DNA of 64,000 bases from Bacillota bacterium (GCA_023388495.1 JAEWGC010000046.1:1-64000); one strand, 5' to 3'. Counted from the stretch's first letter, positions 36,506 to 46,735 are shown. Program-made: numbers and translations. The notes: generated from the sequence alone by a model not told the origin.

Positions 36506-38602
36506 ATGGAAAGAAAATTCCAGTATAAATTAGCTGGTAGAGATCTCACCGTAACCATAGGCAAGGTGGCTGAACAAGCAAGTGGTGCCTGTCTAGTACA
36601 ATATGGAGATACAGTAGTTTTAGCCACTACTACAGCTTCTAAGGAACCAAGGCAAGGGATAGACTTTTTCCCTCTTAGTGTTGATTATGAAGAAAAACTA
36701 TATTCAGTAGGTAAAATTCCAGGTGGATTTATTAAAAGAGAAGGTAGGCCAAGTGAAAAAGCGATTTTAACTTCAAGGCTTATAGATAGACCCCTTAGAC
36801 CATTATTTCCAAATGGATATAGAAATGATGTACAAGTTATAACTACCGTTCTTTCAGTTGACCAGGATCACTCACCAGAAATAGTCGCAATGATTGGGTC
36901 TTCCATAGCCCTATCAATATCAGATATTCCTTTTGATGGACCTACAGGATCAGTATTAATTGGGTTGATAGATGGAAAATTTGTGATTAATCCAAATAGT
37001 GAAGAAAGAGAAAAGTCTGAAATCCATCTTGTAGTAGCAGGAACTAAAAATGCTGTAATGATGGTAGAGGCAGGTGCTAATGAAGTTTCAGAAGAAGTAA
37101 TGTTAGATGGTATTTTGACAGCACATGCAGAGATTGCAAAAATATGTGATTTCATTGAAAGTATCGCTAAGGAAGTTGGAAAACCTAAAAAAGAATTTGC
37201 TCTATTTATACCTAATGAAGAGATTAGAGTAAAAATTATTGAGTATGGAAGAGAAAAACTAATTGATGCTATAAATACTTTTGAAAAGCAGGAAAGATTA
37301 GATAATATTGATAAAGTAAGCAAAGAAATTAAAGAAGTATTTTTAGAAGAATATCCAGAATCAGGGCAGGATATAAATGAAATAATAGAAGATATGCTAA
37401 AAGAAGAGGTTAGAAGATTAATTCTTGAAGAGGGTGTAAGACCTGATAACAGGAAAGCAGATGAGATACGCCCTATTACTACAGACATAGGTTTACTTCC
37501 AAGAACTCATGGTTCAGGATTGTTTACAAGAGGTCAAACTCAAGTTCTTACGATTGCTACTTTAGGTGCTATTAGTGATGCTCAAGTTATTGATGGATTA
37601 GGAGAAGAGGAATCTAAAAGATATATGCACCACTATAATTTCCCACCATATTCTGTTGGTGATGCTAGACCCCTAAGAGGACCAGGAAGAAGGGAAATAG
37701 GACATGGAGCATTAGCTGAAAGAGCACTTGAACCAGTTATCCCATCAGAAGATGTTTTCCCTTATACAATTAGGCTAGTATCTGAAGTTCTAAGTTCAAA
37801 TGGTTCTTCATCTCAGGCTAGTGTTTGTGGAAGTACCTTAGCTTTACTTGATGCAGGTGTACCTATAAAATCTCCTGTGGCTGGAATAGCAATGGGGTTA
37901 ATAAAAGAAGATAATAAAGTTGCTATATTATCTGATATACAAGGTATGGAAGATCATTTAGGAGATATGGACTTCAAAGTAGCTGGTACCAAAGAGGGCA
38001 TTACTGCTATACAAATGGATATAAAGATTGCTGGCATAGATAAACCAATATTAGAAGAAGCTTTAGAAAAGGCTAGATTAGGAAGATTATATATCTTAGG
38101 TAAGATGGAAGAAACTATTTCAACACCAAGAGAGAACTTATCACCTTATGCGCCAAAGATGTATACAATGCAAGTAAATCCAGATAAGATAAGAGATATT
38201 ATTGGACCTGGTGGAAAGATGATAAATAAGATCATAGACGAAACAGGTGTAAAAATTGATATTGATGATAGTGGTAAGGTATTTATTGCTTCAGTAACCC
38301 AAGAAGATGGAGAAAAGGCAATTGATATGATAAACAAAATCGTGAAGGAAGTTGAAGTAGGAGATATTTATCTAGGCAAGGTAACTCGTATAACTAACTT
38401 TGGTGCCTTTGTAGATGTATTAAATGGAAAAGAAGGCTTACTTCATATATCAAATATAGCTAGAGAAAGAGTGAATAAGGTAGAGGATGTATTAGCTCTA
38501 GGGGATGAAATACTAGTTAAGGTTATGGAAATAGATAATCAAGGACGAATAAATCTATCTAGAAAAGTACTCTTACCTGAAGAACCTAAAACTGAAGAAT
38601 AA
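36506..38602 (+). CDS. pnp: Polyribonucleotide nucleotidyltransferase
   Basis: PNPase degrades RNA 3'-to-5' by phosphorolysis. The 698-residue product has two RNase PH domains (GRPSEKAILTSRLIDRPLRP in the first; GSGLFTRGQTQVLT and GRREIGHGALAERAL in the second). An all-helical linker separates them. KH (IRDIIGPGGKMINKI) and S1 (GKVTRITNFGAFVDVLNG) domains close the protein. AAGGAGGT precedes the ATG. Confidence 0.98.
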   Translation: MERKFQYKLAGRDLTVTIGKVAEQASGACLVQYGDTVVLATTTASKEPRQGIDFFPLSVDYEEKLYSVGKIPGGFIKREGRPSEKAILTSRLIDRPLRPLFPNGYRNDVQVITTVLSVDQDHSPEIVAMIGSSIALSISDIPFDGPTGSVLIGLIDGKFVINPNSEEREKSEIHLVVAGTKNAVMMVEAGANEVSEEVMLDGILTAHAEIAKICDFIESIAKEVGKPKKEFALFIPNEEIRVKIIEYGREKLIDAINTFEKQERLDNIDKVSKEIKEVFLEEYPESGQDINEIIEDMLKEEVRRLILEEGVRPDNRKADEIRPITTDIGLLPRTHGSGLFTRGQTQVLTIATLGAISDAQVIDGLGEEESKRYMHHYNFPPYSVGDARPLRGPGRREIGHGALAERALEPVIPSEDVFPYTIRLVSEVLSSNGSSSQASVCGSTLALLDAGVPIKSPVAGIAMGLIKEDNKVAILSDIQGMEDHLGDMDFKVAGTKEGITAIQMDIKIAGIDKPILEEALEKARLGRLYILGKMEETISTPRENLSPYAPKMYTMQVNPDKIRDIIGPGGKMINKIIDETGVKIDIDDSGKVFIASVTQEDGEKAIDMINKIVKEVEVGDIYLGKVTRITNFGAFVDVLNGKEGLLHISNIARERVNKVEDVLALGDEILVKVMEIDNQGRINLSRKVLLPEEPKTEE

Positions 38603-38611
38603 TAACTAATG

Positions 38612-38639
38612 CATGAACCAAAACAAGGTTCATGTTTTT
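38612..38639 (+). terminator. Intrinsic terminator after pnp
   Basis: CATGAACC (38612-38619) pairs with GGTTCATG (38627-38634), followed by five T. Confidence 0.85.
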
Positions 38640-38704
38640 ATTTTAATGATATTTTCCTTATCCTTTGAATATATATAAGTATAAAGGATATTGGAGGGAT
38701 TTAT

Positions 38705-39418
38705 ATGAGATTAGTTATAATAAATAAAAAGACTTTATTAACAATTTTAGTTGTGTTATTATTAGCTTTAATAACCTTAATCATTTCAGCTGTTTACAAT
38801 AGAGCAGAAGAAACTTTCAATCCTGATGTCTACTATCAAGGAAATATTGATGAAAAGATAATAGCCTTCGCATGTAATGTTGATTGGGGAAACGAATATA
38901 TTCCAAATATGTTAGATATTTTTAGAAATAATGATATTAAAATTACATACTTTGTAACAGGTAAATGGGCTGAAAAGAATAAGGACTTACTCCAAACTAT
39001 ATACAATGATAAACATGAAATTGGAAATCATGGTTATAATCATATAGATTATGACAAAATATCCTATGAAAAAAACAAAGAAGAAATAATGAAAACTCAT
39101 AATATAATCAAAGAAGCTCTAGGCATTGATTCAAAATACTTTGCTCCACCGTCAGGGGCTTATAATGACAATACTTTAAAGGCATCAAAAGATTTAGGAT
39201 ATGAACTTATAATGTGGAGTATAGATACAATAGATTGGAGAAAGGATAGTACAAAGGAGATTATTGTTAAAAGAGTTACTTCAAAGGTACACAATTCTGC
39301 CATTGTATTAATGCATCCAACTGAAGAAACAGTTAAAGCATTGCCAGAAATAATAAAATACCTATACCAAAATGACTATAAAATTGGTACAATAAGTGAT
39401 GTAATAAAAAATGATTAG
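38705..39418 (+). CDS. ylxY: Polysaccharide deacetylase family protein, YlxY-like
   Basis: A NodB-homology protein in the B. subtilis ylxY position (pnp-ylxY-mlpA). The 237 residues start with a membrane anchor (~9-30), then the deacetylase fold. Motif 1 is altered (NVDWGNEY instead of TFDDG). Motif 2 is kept as HEIGNHGYNH, motif 3 is PPSGAYN without the usual Arg, and a DTIDW block and LMHPT follow. Catalytic competence is uncertain. YlxY proteins are sporulation-linked, so an exported cell-wall role in sporulation is an inference. Confidence 0.85.
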   Translation: MRLVIINKKTLLTILVVLLLALITLIISAVYNRAEETFNPDVYYQGNIDEKIIAFACNVDWGNEYIPNMLDIFRNNDIKITYFVTGKWAEKNKDLLQTIYNDKHEIGNHGYNHIDYDKISYEKNKEEIMKTHNIIKEALGIDSKYFAPPSGAYNDNTLKASKDLGYELIMWSIDTIDWRKDSTKEIIVKRVTSKVHNSAIVLMHPTEETVKALPEIIKYLYQNDYKIGTISDVIKND

Positions 39419-39436
39419 TAACATTGGAGGAGAAGG

Positions 39437-40708
39437 ATGTATTTAATAGACAAATTAGATAATGGTATAAGAGTTGTCATGGAGAAGATTCCTCATGTCA
39501 ACTCTGTTTCTATTGGAATTATAGTAGATAATGGCTCAATAAATGAGGACAAGTATAACAATGGGGTATCTCATTTTATAGAGCATATGTTATTTAAGGG
39601 CACAGAAAAAAGAACAGCTAAGGAAATTGCAGAATCAATAGACAATATAGGTGGCCAATTAAATGCATTTACAGGTAAAGAAAGTACCTGTTATTATGCT
39701 AAAGTTTTATATAATCATTTAGATATTGCCATAGATGTATTGGCGGATATGTTAACTAATTCAAAGTTTTCTGAAGCTGATATTGAAAAAGAAAAATCAA
39801 TAATAATAGAGGAAATAAATATGTATCTAGATTCACCTGAAGATATGGCTAATGAGTTACTAAATGAAATAATGTTTGAAAAAACATCACTTGGCTATCC
39901 AATACTTGGCACTGAAGAAAGTATTAAAAAGTTAAGCAGAGACCATATTATAAGCTACTTCTCAAGTAATTATATACCTGAAAATATAGTTATATCCCTT
40001 GCAGGTAATATAGATACTAAGGAAGCTTTTAAGATGTTAAATTATCATTTTGGAAGTTTCAATAATTTAAATAAAAATAAAAATTCTATTAGTAATATTT
40101 ATAATTTCACTAATAAAATAAAAGGAATCAACAAAAATACTGAGCAATTAAATTTTTGTATTGGCATGGAAGGGCTATCAATTACGTCAGAAAATATAGA
40201 AGCTTTACTAGTATTAAATAATATTTTTGGTAGTAGTATGAGTTCAAGACTCTTTCAGAAAATACGAGAGGATTTAGGATTAGCTTATGCAATTGAATCA
40301 TACCCCTCACCATATAAAAATATAGGAACATTTACTATATATGCAGGATTAGATTCAAGTCAACTGTTAAAAACAGTTACCTATATTGAAAAAGAAATAG
40401 ACATCATTAGAAGAAAATTAGTGTCAAAAGATGAGCTAAATAAATCTAAAGAACAATTGAAGGGTAATTATGTTTTAGGCATGGAAGGCACTTTTAGTAG
40501 GATGTATGAAATAGGAAAATCTTTATCTATTTTTAATAGGATACAGTCTTCAGAAGAGGTATTATATAAGATTGATAAAGTAAATATAGATCATATAAAT
40601 GAAGTAATTAATATGATATTCAACAAGGAAAAATTTAATATTGCATATGTAGGAGATATTGAAAATCCAAATGATGTAGAGCAAAAGATAAAAAATATAT
40701 TATTTTAA
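39437..40708 (+). CDS. mlpA: M16 family zinc peptidase MlpA (YmxG)
   Basis: Insulinase-type protease with the inverted zinc motif HxxEH at residues 46-50 (HFIEHMLFKGT). The third ligand Glu lies in IIIEEINMYLDSPED. The 423-residue product has the two-domain M16 fold, with the second half containing SSRLFQKIREDLGLAY. GGAGGAGAAGG precedes the ATG. The order ylxY-mlpA is as in B. subtilis. Confidence 0.95.
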   Translation: MYLIDKLDNGIRVVMEKIPHVNSVSIGIIVDNGSINEDKYNNGVSHFIEHMLFKGTEKRTAKEIAESIDNIGGQLNAFTGKESTCYYAKVLYNHLDIAIDVLADMLTNSKFSEADIEKEKSIIIEEINMYLDSPEDMANELLNEIMFEKTSLGYPILGTEESIKKLSRDHIISYFSSNYIPENIVISLAGNIDTKEAFKMLNYHFGSFNNLNKNKNSISNIYNFTNKIKGINKNTEQLNFCIGMEGLSITSENIEALLVLNNIFGSSMSSRLFQKIREDLGLAYAIESYPSPYKNIGTFTIYAGLDSSQLLKTVTYIEKEIDIIRRKLVSKDELNKSKEQLKGNYVLGMEGTFSRMYEIGKSLSIFNRIQSSEEVLYKIDKVNIDHINEVINMIFNKEKFNIAYVGDIENPNDVEQKIKNILF

Positions 40709-40723
40709 TGGAGTGTGACTATT

Positions 40724-41155
40724 ATGGAAATCAATATAATAAATAAATCAGGATTTAAATTACCAAATTATGAAACAGAAGGTTCAGCAGGAATAGATTT
40801 ACAAGCTAATATTGACGAACCTATAAAATTAGAACCTCTTGATAGAGTACTTATCCCTACTGGTTTATTTATTTCAATACCAGAAGGTTTTGAAGCCCAG
40901 ATTAGAGGTAGATCAGGGTTAGCATTAAAGCATGGAATAACATTGGCTAATGGAATAGGAACGATAGATAGTGACTATAGAGGTGAAATTAAAGTTATTC
41001 TAATTAATCTTGGTAAAGAACCATATATAATAAATAAAGGTGATAGAGTTGCTCAAATGGTATTTGTTAAATATGAGAAAGTTAATTTAAAATTAGTCGA
41101 AGAATTAGATGACACTTCTAGAGGTAAGGGAGGATTTGGACATTCAGGATATTAA
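40724..41155 (+). CDS. dut: dUTP diphosphatase
   Basis: Dut hydrolyses dUTP to dUMP, keeping uracil out of DNA. The 143-residue product carries the five trimeric dUTPase motifs: SAGIDLQA, GRSGLALKHG, GTIDSDYRGEI, GDRVAQMVF and RGKGGFGHSGY. The start at 40724 has GGAGTG seven bases upstream; the GTG at 40715 overlaps that SD. Confidence 0.97.
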   Translation: MEINIINKSGFKLPNYETEGSAGIDLQANIDEPIKLEPLDRVLIPTGLFISIPEGFEAQIRGRSGLALKHGITLANGIGTIDSDYRGEIKVILINLGKEPYIINKGDRVAQMVFVKYEKVNLKLVEELDDTSRGKGGFGHSGY

Positions 41156-41253
41156 TATAATATTAATATCTTAACAGATCTTATCATAAATGATAACACA
41201 TAAAATCAAATCTAAAGAATATTATTAAATATAGATAGTTAGGAGGAGATTAT

Positions 41254-41493
41254 ATGCGTTTATTCGAACTAGGTCAAAAAGAAATAGTAAATTTAAATAA
41301 TGGTGGAAGACTTGGTTTAATAGCAGATAGCGATTTTTTAATCGATGAAGAAACTGGAAAAATCATATCTTTACTAGTCCCAGAAAAAAGACTAGGATTG
41401 AGGTTTCTAGGCTTAGACACTAATGGCACAGAAATACCTTGGAATACTATTAGGAAAATAGGTTTCGATATGGTGATTATAGAATTAGATTAG
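41254..41493 (+). CDS. ymxH: YlmC/YmxH family PRC-barrel protein
   Basis: A 79-residue PRC-barrel-like protein with GQKEIVNLNNGGRLGLIADSDF at the start (quoted as GQKEIVNLNNGGRLG and LIADSDF), and PWNTIRKIGFDMVIIEL at the end. Members are tied to sporulation in Bacilli and Clostridia, where ymxH lies next to mlpA; dut lies between them here. AGGAGGAG precedes the ATG. The molecular role is unknown. Confidence 0.88.
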   Translation: MRLFELGQKEIVNLNNGGRLGLIADSDFLIDEETGKIISLLVPEKRLGLRFLGLDTNGTEIPWNTIRKIGFDMVIIELD

Positions 41494-41520
41494 TGGTTCT
41501 AAATAGCTATTATATATTTT

Positions 41521-41558
41521 ATTACATATATCCAAATAGGGGTATATGTAATTTTTTT
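41521..41558 (+). terminator. Intrinsic terminator after ymxH
   Basis: ATTACATATA (41521-41530) pairs with TATATGTAAT (41543-41552). The inner CC/GG bases can extend the stem, and a run of seven T follows. Confidence 0.85.
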
Positions 41559-41621
41559 ATGCAAGAATATTATTGCCTTTTAAGTAAATGATATAATCAT
41601 CAAGTATTTTAGGAGGGTAAT

Positions 41622-42338
41622 ATGATTAATAAAGAAAAAGAAAAAGAAAAAGAAAAAGACAAGGATAAGGAGCAACAGGTAGAAAGTGAAAAACTAGAAA
41701 ATATTAAAGAAATGGGAGTTACAAATATTCCAGAAATAAAAAACAATATTCAGTTTATATCTATTATAGGAGAAATAGAAGGTCACACAATCTCACCTGG
41801 AGATAAGAAATCTACAAAATATGAGCATATTATTCCATTGTTAATAGCAGCGCAGCAGGATCCAAAAATAGAAGGATTATTCATTATTTTAAATACTGTA
41901 GGCGGAGATGTAGAAGCTGGTTTAGCTCTTTCAGAATTAATAAACTCAATAGATAAGCCAAAGGTATCATTGGTTTTAGGTGGTGGACACAGTATTGGTG
42001 TACCATTAGCCACCTCTACTGATTATTCATTTATTGTCCCTACTGCAACTATGACTATACATCCTATTAGAACCACCGGGCTAGTTATTGGAGTTCCACA
42101 GACCTTTAGATATTTTCAAAAAATGCAGCAAAGGATAATAAACTTTGTCTTAAGAACCTCTAAGATAAGTAATGAAACATTAACAGAATTGATGTACTCT
42201 ACAGACGAAATAGCCAATGATGTAGGTACTATTTTAGTAGGAGAAGAAGCAGTTAAATATAAACTCATTAATGAAGTAGGAGGATTTTCACAGGCATTAA
42301 AGAAGCTTAATGATATGATGGAAAGTAAAAATAAATAG
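41622..42338 (+). CDS. tepA: ClpP-fold serine protease TepA (YmfB)
   Basis: A ClpP/crotonase-fold protease, in the B. subtilis tepA position upstream of spoIIIE. The 238-residue product has GLFIILNTVGGDVEAGLALSE, then the nucleophile region LGGGHSIGVPLA, and the His block MTIHPIRTTGLVIG. The first ~20 codons encode a Lys/Glu/Asp repeat (bases ~41634-41660), a low-complexity tail. A TATAAT at 41592 may be a -10, but no good -35 pairs with it. SD is AGGAGGG. Confidence 0.9.
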   Translation: MINKEKEKEKEKDKDKEQQVESEKLENIKEMGVTNIPEIKNNIQFISIIGEIEGHTISPGDKKSTKYEHIIPLLIAAQQDPKIEGLFIILNTVGGDVEAGLALSELINSIDKPKVSLVLGGGHSIGVPLATSTDYSFIVPTATMTIHPIRTTGLVIGVPQTFRYFQKMQQRIINFVLRTSKISNETLTELMYSTDEIANDVGTILVGEEAVKYKLINEVGGFSQALKKLNDMMESKNK

Positions 42339-42399
42339 AATAGAATTCCAAATTATGCTATAATAACTACAGTATATACTTTAAAGGGGGGTAATCTAC

Positions 42400-43224
42400 T
42401 TGAGTTTTATTCAAGCCATAATTCTAGGGATTTTTCAAGGTGTTGCAGAGTTCTTACCTATTAGTAGTTCTGGACATTTAGCAATACTACAAACTTTGTT
42501 TGGTATTAAAGAAGGAAATTTATTTTTTACAGAGATGCTTCATTTTGGAACTCTTATTTCTATAGTGATAGTTTATTTTTCTGATATATATATGATGATT
42601 ATTGAATTCTTCAAGCTTATATTCTCTATTATAAAAGGTAGAAAGATAATAAAACTTAGTAAACATCAAAAGTTAGCACTTTTAATTATAGTTGGTTCTA
42701 TTCCAACAGCTATAATCGGACTATTATTTGAAGATTTTTTTGAATCCTTATATACATCAATATTACCTATAGGAATTGCATTTCTTGTTACAGGTTCATT
42801 ATTATGGCTTGCAGAAAAGAAGGCCTTTCAAAATAAAAATATTAAAGGAATGTCCTTCTTTGATTCTTTAATCATTGGAACCTTTCAAGGAGTTGCAATA
42901 ATTCCTGGGATATCAAGATCTGGTTCCACTATAGTAGCTGGATTATTTAGAGGATTAAACAAACCATTAGCCACTGAATATTCATTTTTACTTGCATTAC
43001 CTGCTACCTTTGGTGCAGGATTGCTTGGTATTATAAAGGTATTAAAATCAAATTCTGAAATCTTAATTGATTTGCCACTATTATTAGGTGTTATACTTTC
43101 AACTATAGTTGGTGTTCTTTCAATTAAATTATTGGTCAAACTATTAAACAAGAATAAGCTACATTACTTTTCATACTACTTATGGATAATAGGTATTATA
43201 ACAATAATAAGTCAGCTTATATAA
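42400..43224 (+). CDS. uppP: Undecaprenyl-diphosphatase UppP (BacA)
   Basis: UppP dephosphorylates undecaprenyl diphosphate to recycle the cell-wall lipid carrier. The 274-residue polytopic protein has EFLPISSSGHLAIL near residue 17 and the second signature PGISRSGSTI near 168. The start is TTG with AAAGGGGGG nine bases upstream. In B. subtilis uppP does not sit between tepA and spoIIIE, so this is a local difference. Confidence 0.95.
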   Translation: MSFIQAIILGIFQGVAEFLPISSSGHLAILQTLFGIKEGNLFFTEMLHFGTLISIVIVYFSDIYMMIIEFFKLIFSIIKGRKIIKLSKHQKLALLIIVGSIPTAIIGLLFEDFFESLYTSILPIGIAFLVTGSLLWLAEKKAFQNKNIKGMSFFDSLIIGTFQGVAIIPGISRSGSTIVAGLFRGLNKPLATEYSFLLALPATFGAGLLGIIKVLKSNSEILIDLPLLLGVILSTIVGVLSIKLLVKLLNKNKLHYFSYYLWIIGIITIISQLI

Positions 43225-43248
43225 TTAGAAGAGATTGAGGTGACTTAA

Positions 43249-45405
43249 GTGAAAAATAATAAAAAGAAGACTGTTAAAAAAATAAAAGAAAAAGACAATT
43301 TTAATAAGGATATTATAGGTATTATTGTTATTGCAATAGGTATACTTTGGATGATAAGCTTATTTAGCTTTAAGATGGGAATAATGGGTTCTATAATTAA
43401 AGGTACTACTTTTTCATTTATGGGCTTTGGAAGCTATCTTTTGCCCTTGATTATAATAGGCTCCGGAATAATCTTCATTTTAGATAAATTTAATCATAAA
43501 GAAACCAAAACTATTTTATCTATGGGGTTTATACTTTTGAGTATATTAATTATGCTTGACGGGATAAATCCTTTTGACTACAAGTTTCTTGATAGAATTT
43601 CTAATTCTATTGCCTTAAGTAAAGTTGGAAAAGGTGGAGGAGTGATAGGTAGTTTTTTTGGATTTTTCTTCTATAAATTATTTGGTTCTATAGGAGCATA
43701 CCTAGTTTTAGGATTTATTATTATAATAAACATGCTTATGCTAACGAATATAAAAATTAAAGACATACTATTAACATTTGATAAGCAATCAAAAAAACAA
43801 GTAAATAAAATTCGTAAACCTAAAGTAATCAAAGATGAAAAACTGGAACCATATCAGGAAGACATTACAATTTTAGACTATACAAAAAATCAGATAAAAG
43901 AGTTTTCCAAAGAGATTAATGTTAAAGACGAGGTAAATAATATTGATAATGAAATCAAAATTAAGCAAAGTAAAGATCATACTTCTACATATAGCGTACC
44001 ATCATTATCATTATTAAAATCTCCAATATCTAATCAGGATATAAATGATAATAAGGAAATACGTAATAATGCTAAAATAATTGAAGAAACTATGAAAAAT
44101 TTTGGAATTGATGCTATTATTACTCAAATCAATAAAGGACCTACTATTACTTGTTATGAGTTACAGCCTTCTCCAGGTATTAAGCTAAGTAGAATAGTGT
44201 CTTTATCTGATAATATAGCTCTAAGCTTAGCTTCCTCTGATATTCGTATTGAAGCACCCATACCTGGTAAAGCAGCCGTAGGCATTGAGGTGCCAAATAA
44301 AGTAAAGAGTAGCGTATTACTTAAGGAAATAATTACTTCAGAAGAATATAATGCTATTAATTCTTCTATACCTCTAGCCTTAGGGAAAGATGTATCAGGC
44401 AATGTAATTGTATCTACTATTGATAAGATGCCACATCTACTTATAGCTGGAGCTACTGGTTCAGGAAAATCAGTATGTATTAATACCATTATTATGAGCA
44501 TTTTATATAAATCATCTCCTGAAGATGTAAAACTACTACTAATTGACCCTAAGATGGTAGAGTTAAGTATATATAATGGTATTCCTCATCTATTAATCCC
44601 AGTCGTTACTGATGCAAAAAAAGCTGCTTTTGCACTTAATTGGGCAGTAGATGAGATGGAGAAAAGATATAAACTATTTGCACAAAATAATGTTAGAGAT
44701 ATGAATTCTTATAACAATAAGGTTAAAGGTACTCAAGAGGAACTTCCAACAATAGTCATAATAATTGATGAGTTAGCAGACTTAATGATGGTTGCAGCTC
44801 AAGAAATAGAAGATTATATATGTAGACTTGCTCAAATGGCTAGAGCGGCTGGAATGTATCTCATTGTAGCTACCCAGAGGCCTTCTGTAGACGTTATAAC
44901 TGGTACCATAAAGGCTAATATACCTTCAAGAATATCATTCGCTGTATCGTCGCAAGTTGATTCTAGAACCATTTTAGATATGGCAGGAGCCGAGAAGCTT
45001 TTAGGAAAGGGAGATATGCTGTTCTATCCTTCATTCTATTCAAAGCCCTCTAGGCTACAAGGTGCTTTTATATCTGATGAAGAAGTGGAAGCAGTAGTTA
45101 ACTCCCTTAAGGCCCAAGATATAACTGAATATAATGAAGACATTATTGAAATAGTAGAAAGCCCTAGGGAAGTACATTTTGATGATAGTGACGACCTTTT
45201 ACCAACTGCTATAAATTTAGTAGTGGAAGAAGGACAGGCTTCAATATCCTTATTACAAAGAAGATTGAAGATTGGCTATGCTAGAGCTGCAAGAATAGTA
45301 GATGAAATGGAAGAAAGAGGTGTAGTAGGAGGATATGAAGGAAGTAAACCTAGAAAAGTCCTATTATCACCAGAAGATTTAGATTCGATACTTAAGGAGA
45401 GATAA
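43249..45405 (+). CDS. spoIIIE: DNA translocase SpoIIIE/FtsK
   Basis: Membrane-anchored DNA pump that clears chromosomes from the septum. In 718 residues there are about four N-terminal membrane helices (to ~165) and a charged linker. The alpha/beta motor has Walker A GATGSGKSV and Walker B VIIIDELADLMM. The C-terminal winged-helix gamma domain (SISLLQRRLKIGYARAARIV) recognises orientation sequences. It starts at GTG with GAGGTGAC upstream. Tandem genes suggest co-expression with uppP. Confidence 0.96.
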   Translation: MKNNKKKTVKKIKEKDNFNKDIIGIIVIAIGILWMISLFSFKMGIMGSIIKGTTFSFMGFGSYLLPLIIIGSGIIFILDKFNHKETKTILSMGFILLSILIMLDGINPFDYKFLDRISNSIALSKVGKGGGVIGSFFGFFFYKLFGSIGAYLVLGFIIIINMLMLTNIKIKDILLTFDKQSKKQVNKIRKPKVIKDEKLEPYQEDITILDYTKNQIKEFSKEINVKDEVNNIDNEIKIKQSKDHTSTYSVPSLSLLKSPISNQDINDNKEIRNNAKIIEETMKNFGIDAIITQINKGPTITCYELQPSPGIKLSRIVSLSDNIALSLASSDIRIEAPIPGKAAVGIEVPNKVKSSVLLKEIITSEEYNAINSSIPLALGKDVSGNVIVSTIDKMPHLLIAGATGSGKSVCINTIIMSILYKSSPEDVKLLLIDPKMVELSIYNGIPHLLIPVVTDAKKAAFALNWAVDEMEKRYKLFAQNNVRDMNSYNNKVKGTQEELPTIVIIIDELADLMMVAAQEIEDYICRLAQMARAAGMYLIVATQRPSVDVITGTIKANIPSRISFAVSSQVDSRTILDMAGAEKLLGKGDMLFYPSFYSKPSRLQGAFISDEEVEAVVNSLKAQDITEYNEDIIEIVESPREVHFDDSDDLLPTAINLVVEEGQASISLLQRRLKIGYARAARIVDEMEERGVVGGYEGSKPRKVLLSPEDLDSILKER

Positions 45406-45406
45406 A

Positions 45407-46735
45407 ATGGGATTAAAAAAAGTTTATGCTATTACTTTAGGTTGTTCAAAAAATGAAATAGATTCAGAGTTAATGTTAAGCATGCTAAAAAATAATGATT
45501 ATATAGTAGCTGATACGTTAGATGAAGCAGAAGTTATTATTATAAATACATGTGGCTTTATAGAAAAGGCTAAAGAAGAATCTATAGAAACAATATGGGA
45601 AATGACTCAATATAAGAATAATGGTAATTGTAAATATTTAATTTTAGCAGGTTGTTTAGCTCAGAGATATTCTCAAGAGTTGATGGATGAAATCCCTGAG
45701 ATTGATGCAATAATTGGTACTGGAAACATTAAGGAAATTGCTTCAATTATTAAGGATTTAGAGGCAAAGGTACAAAGAATTAAGAAGATAGATAATATAG
45801 ATGTTGATTATTTAGAAGGAGTTAAAAGGATTAATTTTAATAGTACAGAATATGTAAGAATATCTGAGGGTTGCGATAATTTTTGTACTTATTGTATTAT
45901 TCCTAAGTTAAGAGGAAAACATAGAAGTAGAAGGATGGAAGATATAATAAGAGAAGTAGAATATTTATCTACTAATGGTGTAAAAGAAATTATTCTAATA
46001 GGACAAAATACTTCTGATTATGGAATTGATTTATATGGTGAATATTCATTATATAAATTACTAGACAAACTAAATGCAATAGATGGTATTTCTTGGATTA
46101 GGGTTTTATATCTATATCCTGATAATTTTAATGACGATCTTATAAAATCAATAAAGAACAACGAAAAGGTTGTTAAATACGTAGATATTCCACTACAGCA
46201 TATAAATAATAATGTTTTAAAAAGAATGAATAGAAGAACCAGTAAAGAAGATATTAAATCATTAATAAATAAATTAAGAAAAGAAATACCAGAAATAGTT
46301 ATAAGAACAACTTTTATTGTAGGTTTTCCTGGAGAAACTGAAGATGATTTTTATGAGCTCTTAGACTTTATTAGTGAAGTCAAATTTGAAAGACTAGGTG
46401 TATTTACCTATTCCCAGGAAGAAGATACTCCTGCCTACAATCTTCCTGACCAAGTTTTAGAAGAGATTAAAGAATATAGAAGAGATAGAGTTATGGAAAT
46501 TCAGAAAGATATATCAGAAGATATTATGATGAATAAGGTTGAAAAAACATTTGATGTTTTAATAGAAGAGTTTTGTGACAACAATACCTATATTGGTAGA
46601 ACATATATGGATAGTCCTGAAATTGATGGGGTTGTCTATGTTAATTCTTTAGAAGAATTAAATCTAGGTAGTTTTGTTAAGGTTAAAATCACAGACTATT
46701 TAGAGTATGATTTAATAGGGGAGGTAATCCAATGA
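45407..46735 (+). CDS. rimO: Ribosomal protein S12 methylthiotransferase RimO
   Basis: Radical SAM enzyme that methylthiolates Asp in S12. In 442 residues the N-terminal UPF0004 domain has three Cys (LGCSKNEIDSE, NTCGFI, AGCLAQRY). The SAM cluster motif is EGCDNFCTYCIIPKLRG, and a TRAM domain ends the protein. The LGCSKNEIDSE block and PLQHINNNVLKRMNR favour RimO over MiaB. It overlaps pgsA by 4 bases. Confidence 0.95.
   Translation: MGLKKVYAITLGCSKNEIDSELMLSMLKNNDYIVADTLDEAEVIIINTCGFIEKAKEESIETIWEMTQYKNNGNCKYLILAGCLAQRYSQELMDEIPEIDAIIGTGNIKEIASIIKDLEAKVQRIKKIDNIDVDYLEGVKRINFNSTEYVRISEGCDNFCTYCIIPKLRGKHRSRRMEDIIREVEYLSTNGVKEIILIGQNTSDYGIDLYGEYSLYKLLDKLNAIDGISWIRVLYLYPDNFNDDLIKSIKNNEKVVKYVDIPLQHINNNVLKRMNRRTSKEDIKSLINKLRKEIPEIVIRTTFIVGFPGETEDDFYELLDFISEVKFERLGVFTYSQEEDTPAYNLPDQVLEEIKEYRRDRVMEIQKDISEDIMMNKVEKTFDVLIEEFCDNNTYIGRTYMDSPEIDGVVYVNSLEELNLGSFVKVKITDYLEYDLIGEVIQ

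Noticed and set aside
36868..37488. 206-residue ORF antisense to pnp
   Set aside because: It is a mirror frame of the PNPase gene, rich in Ser/Ile/Leu as expected from reverse reading, with no SD and no recognisable motif.
41634..41660. Tandem GAAAAA-like repeat, considered as a phase-variable tract
   Set aside because: Units are six bases, so slippage keeps the frame. It encodes a Lys/Glu tail at the TepA N-terminus and shows no link to a promoter.
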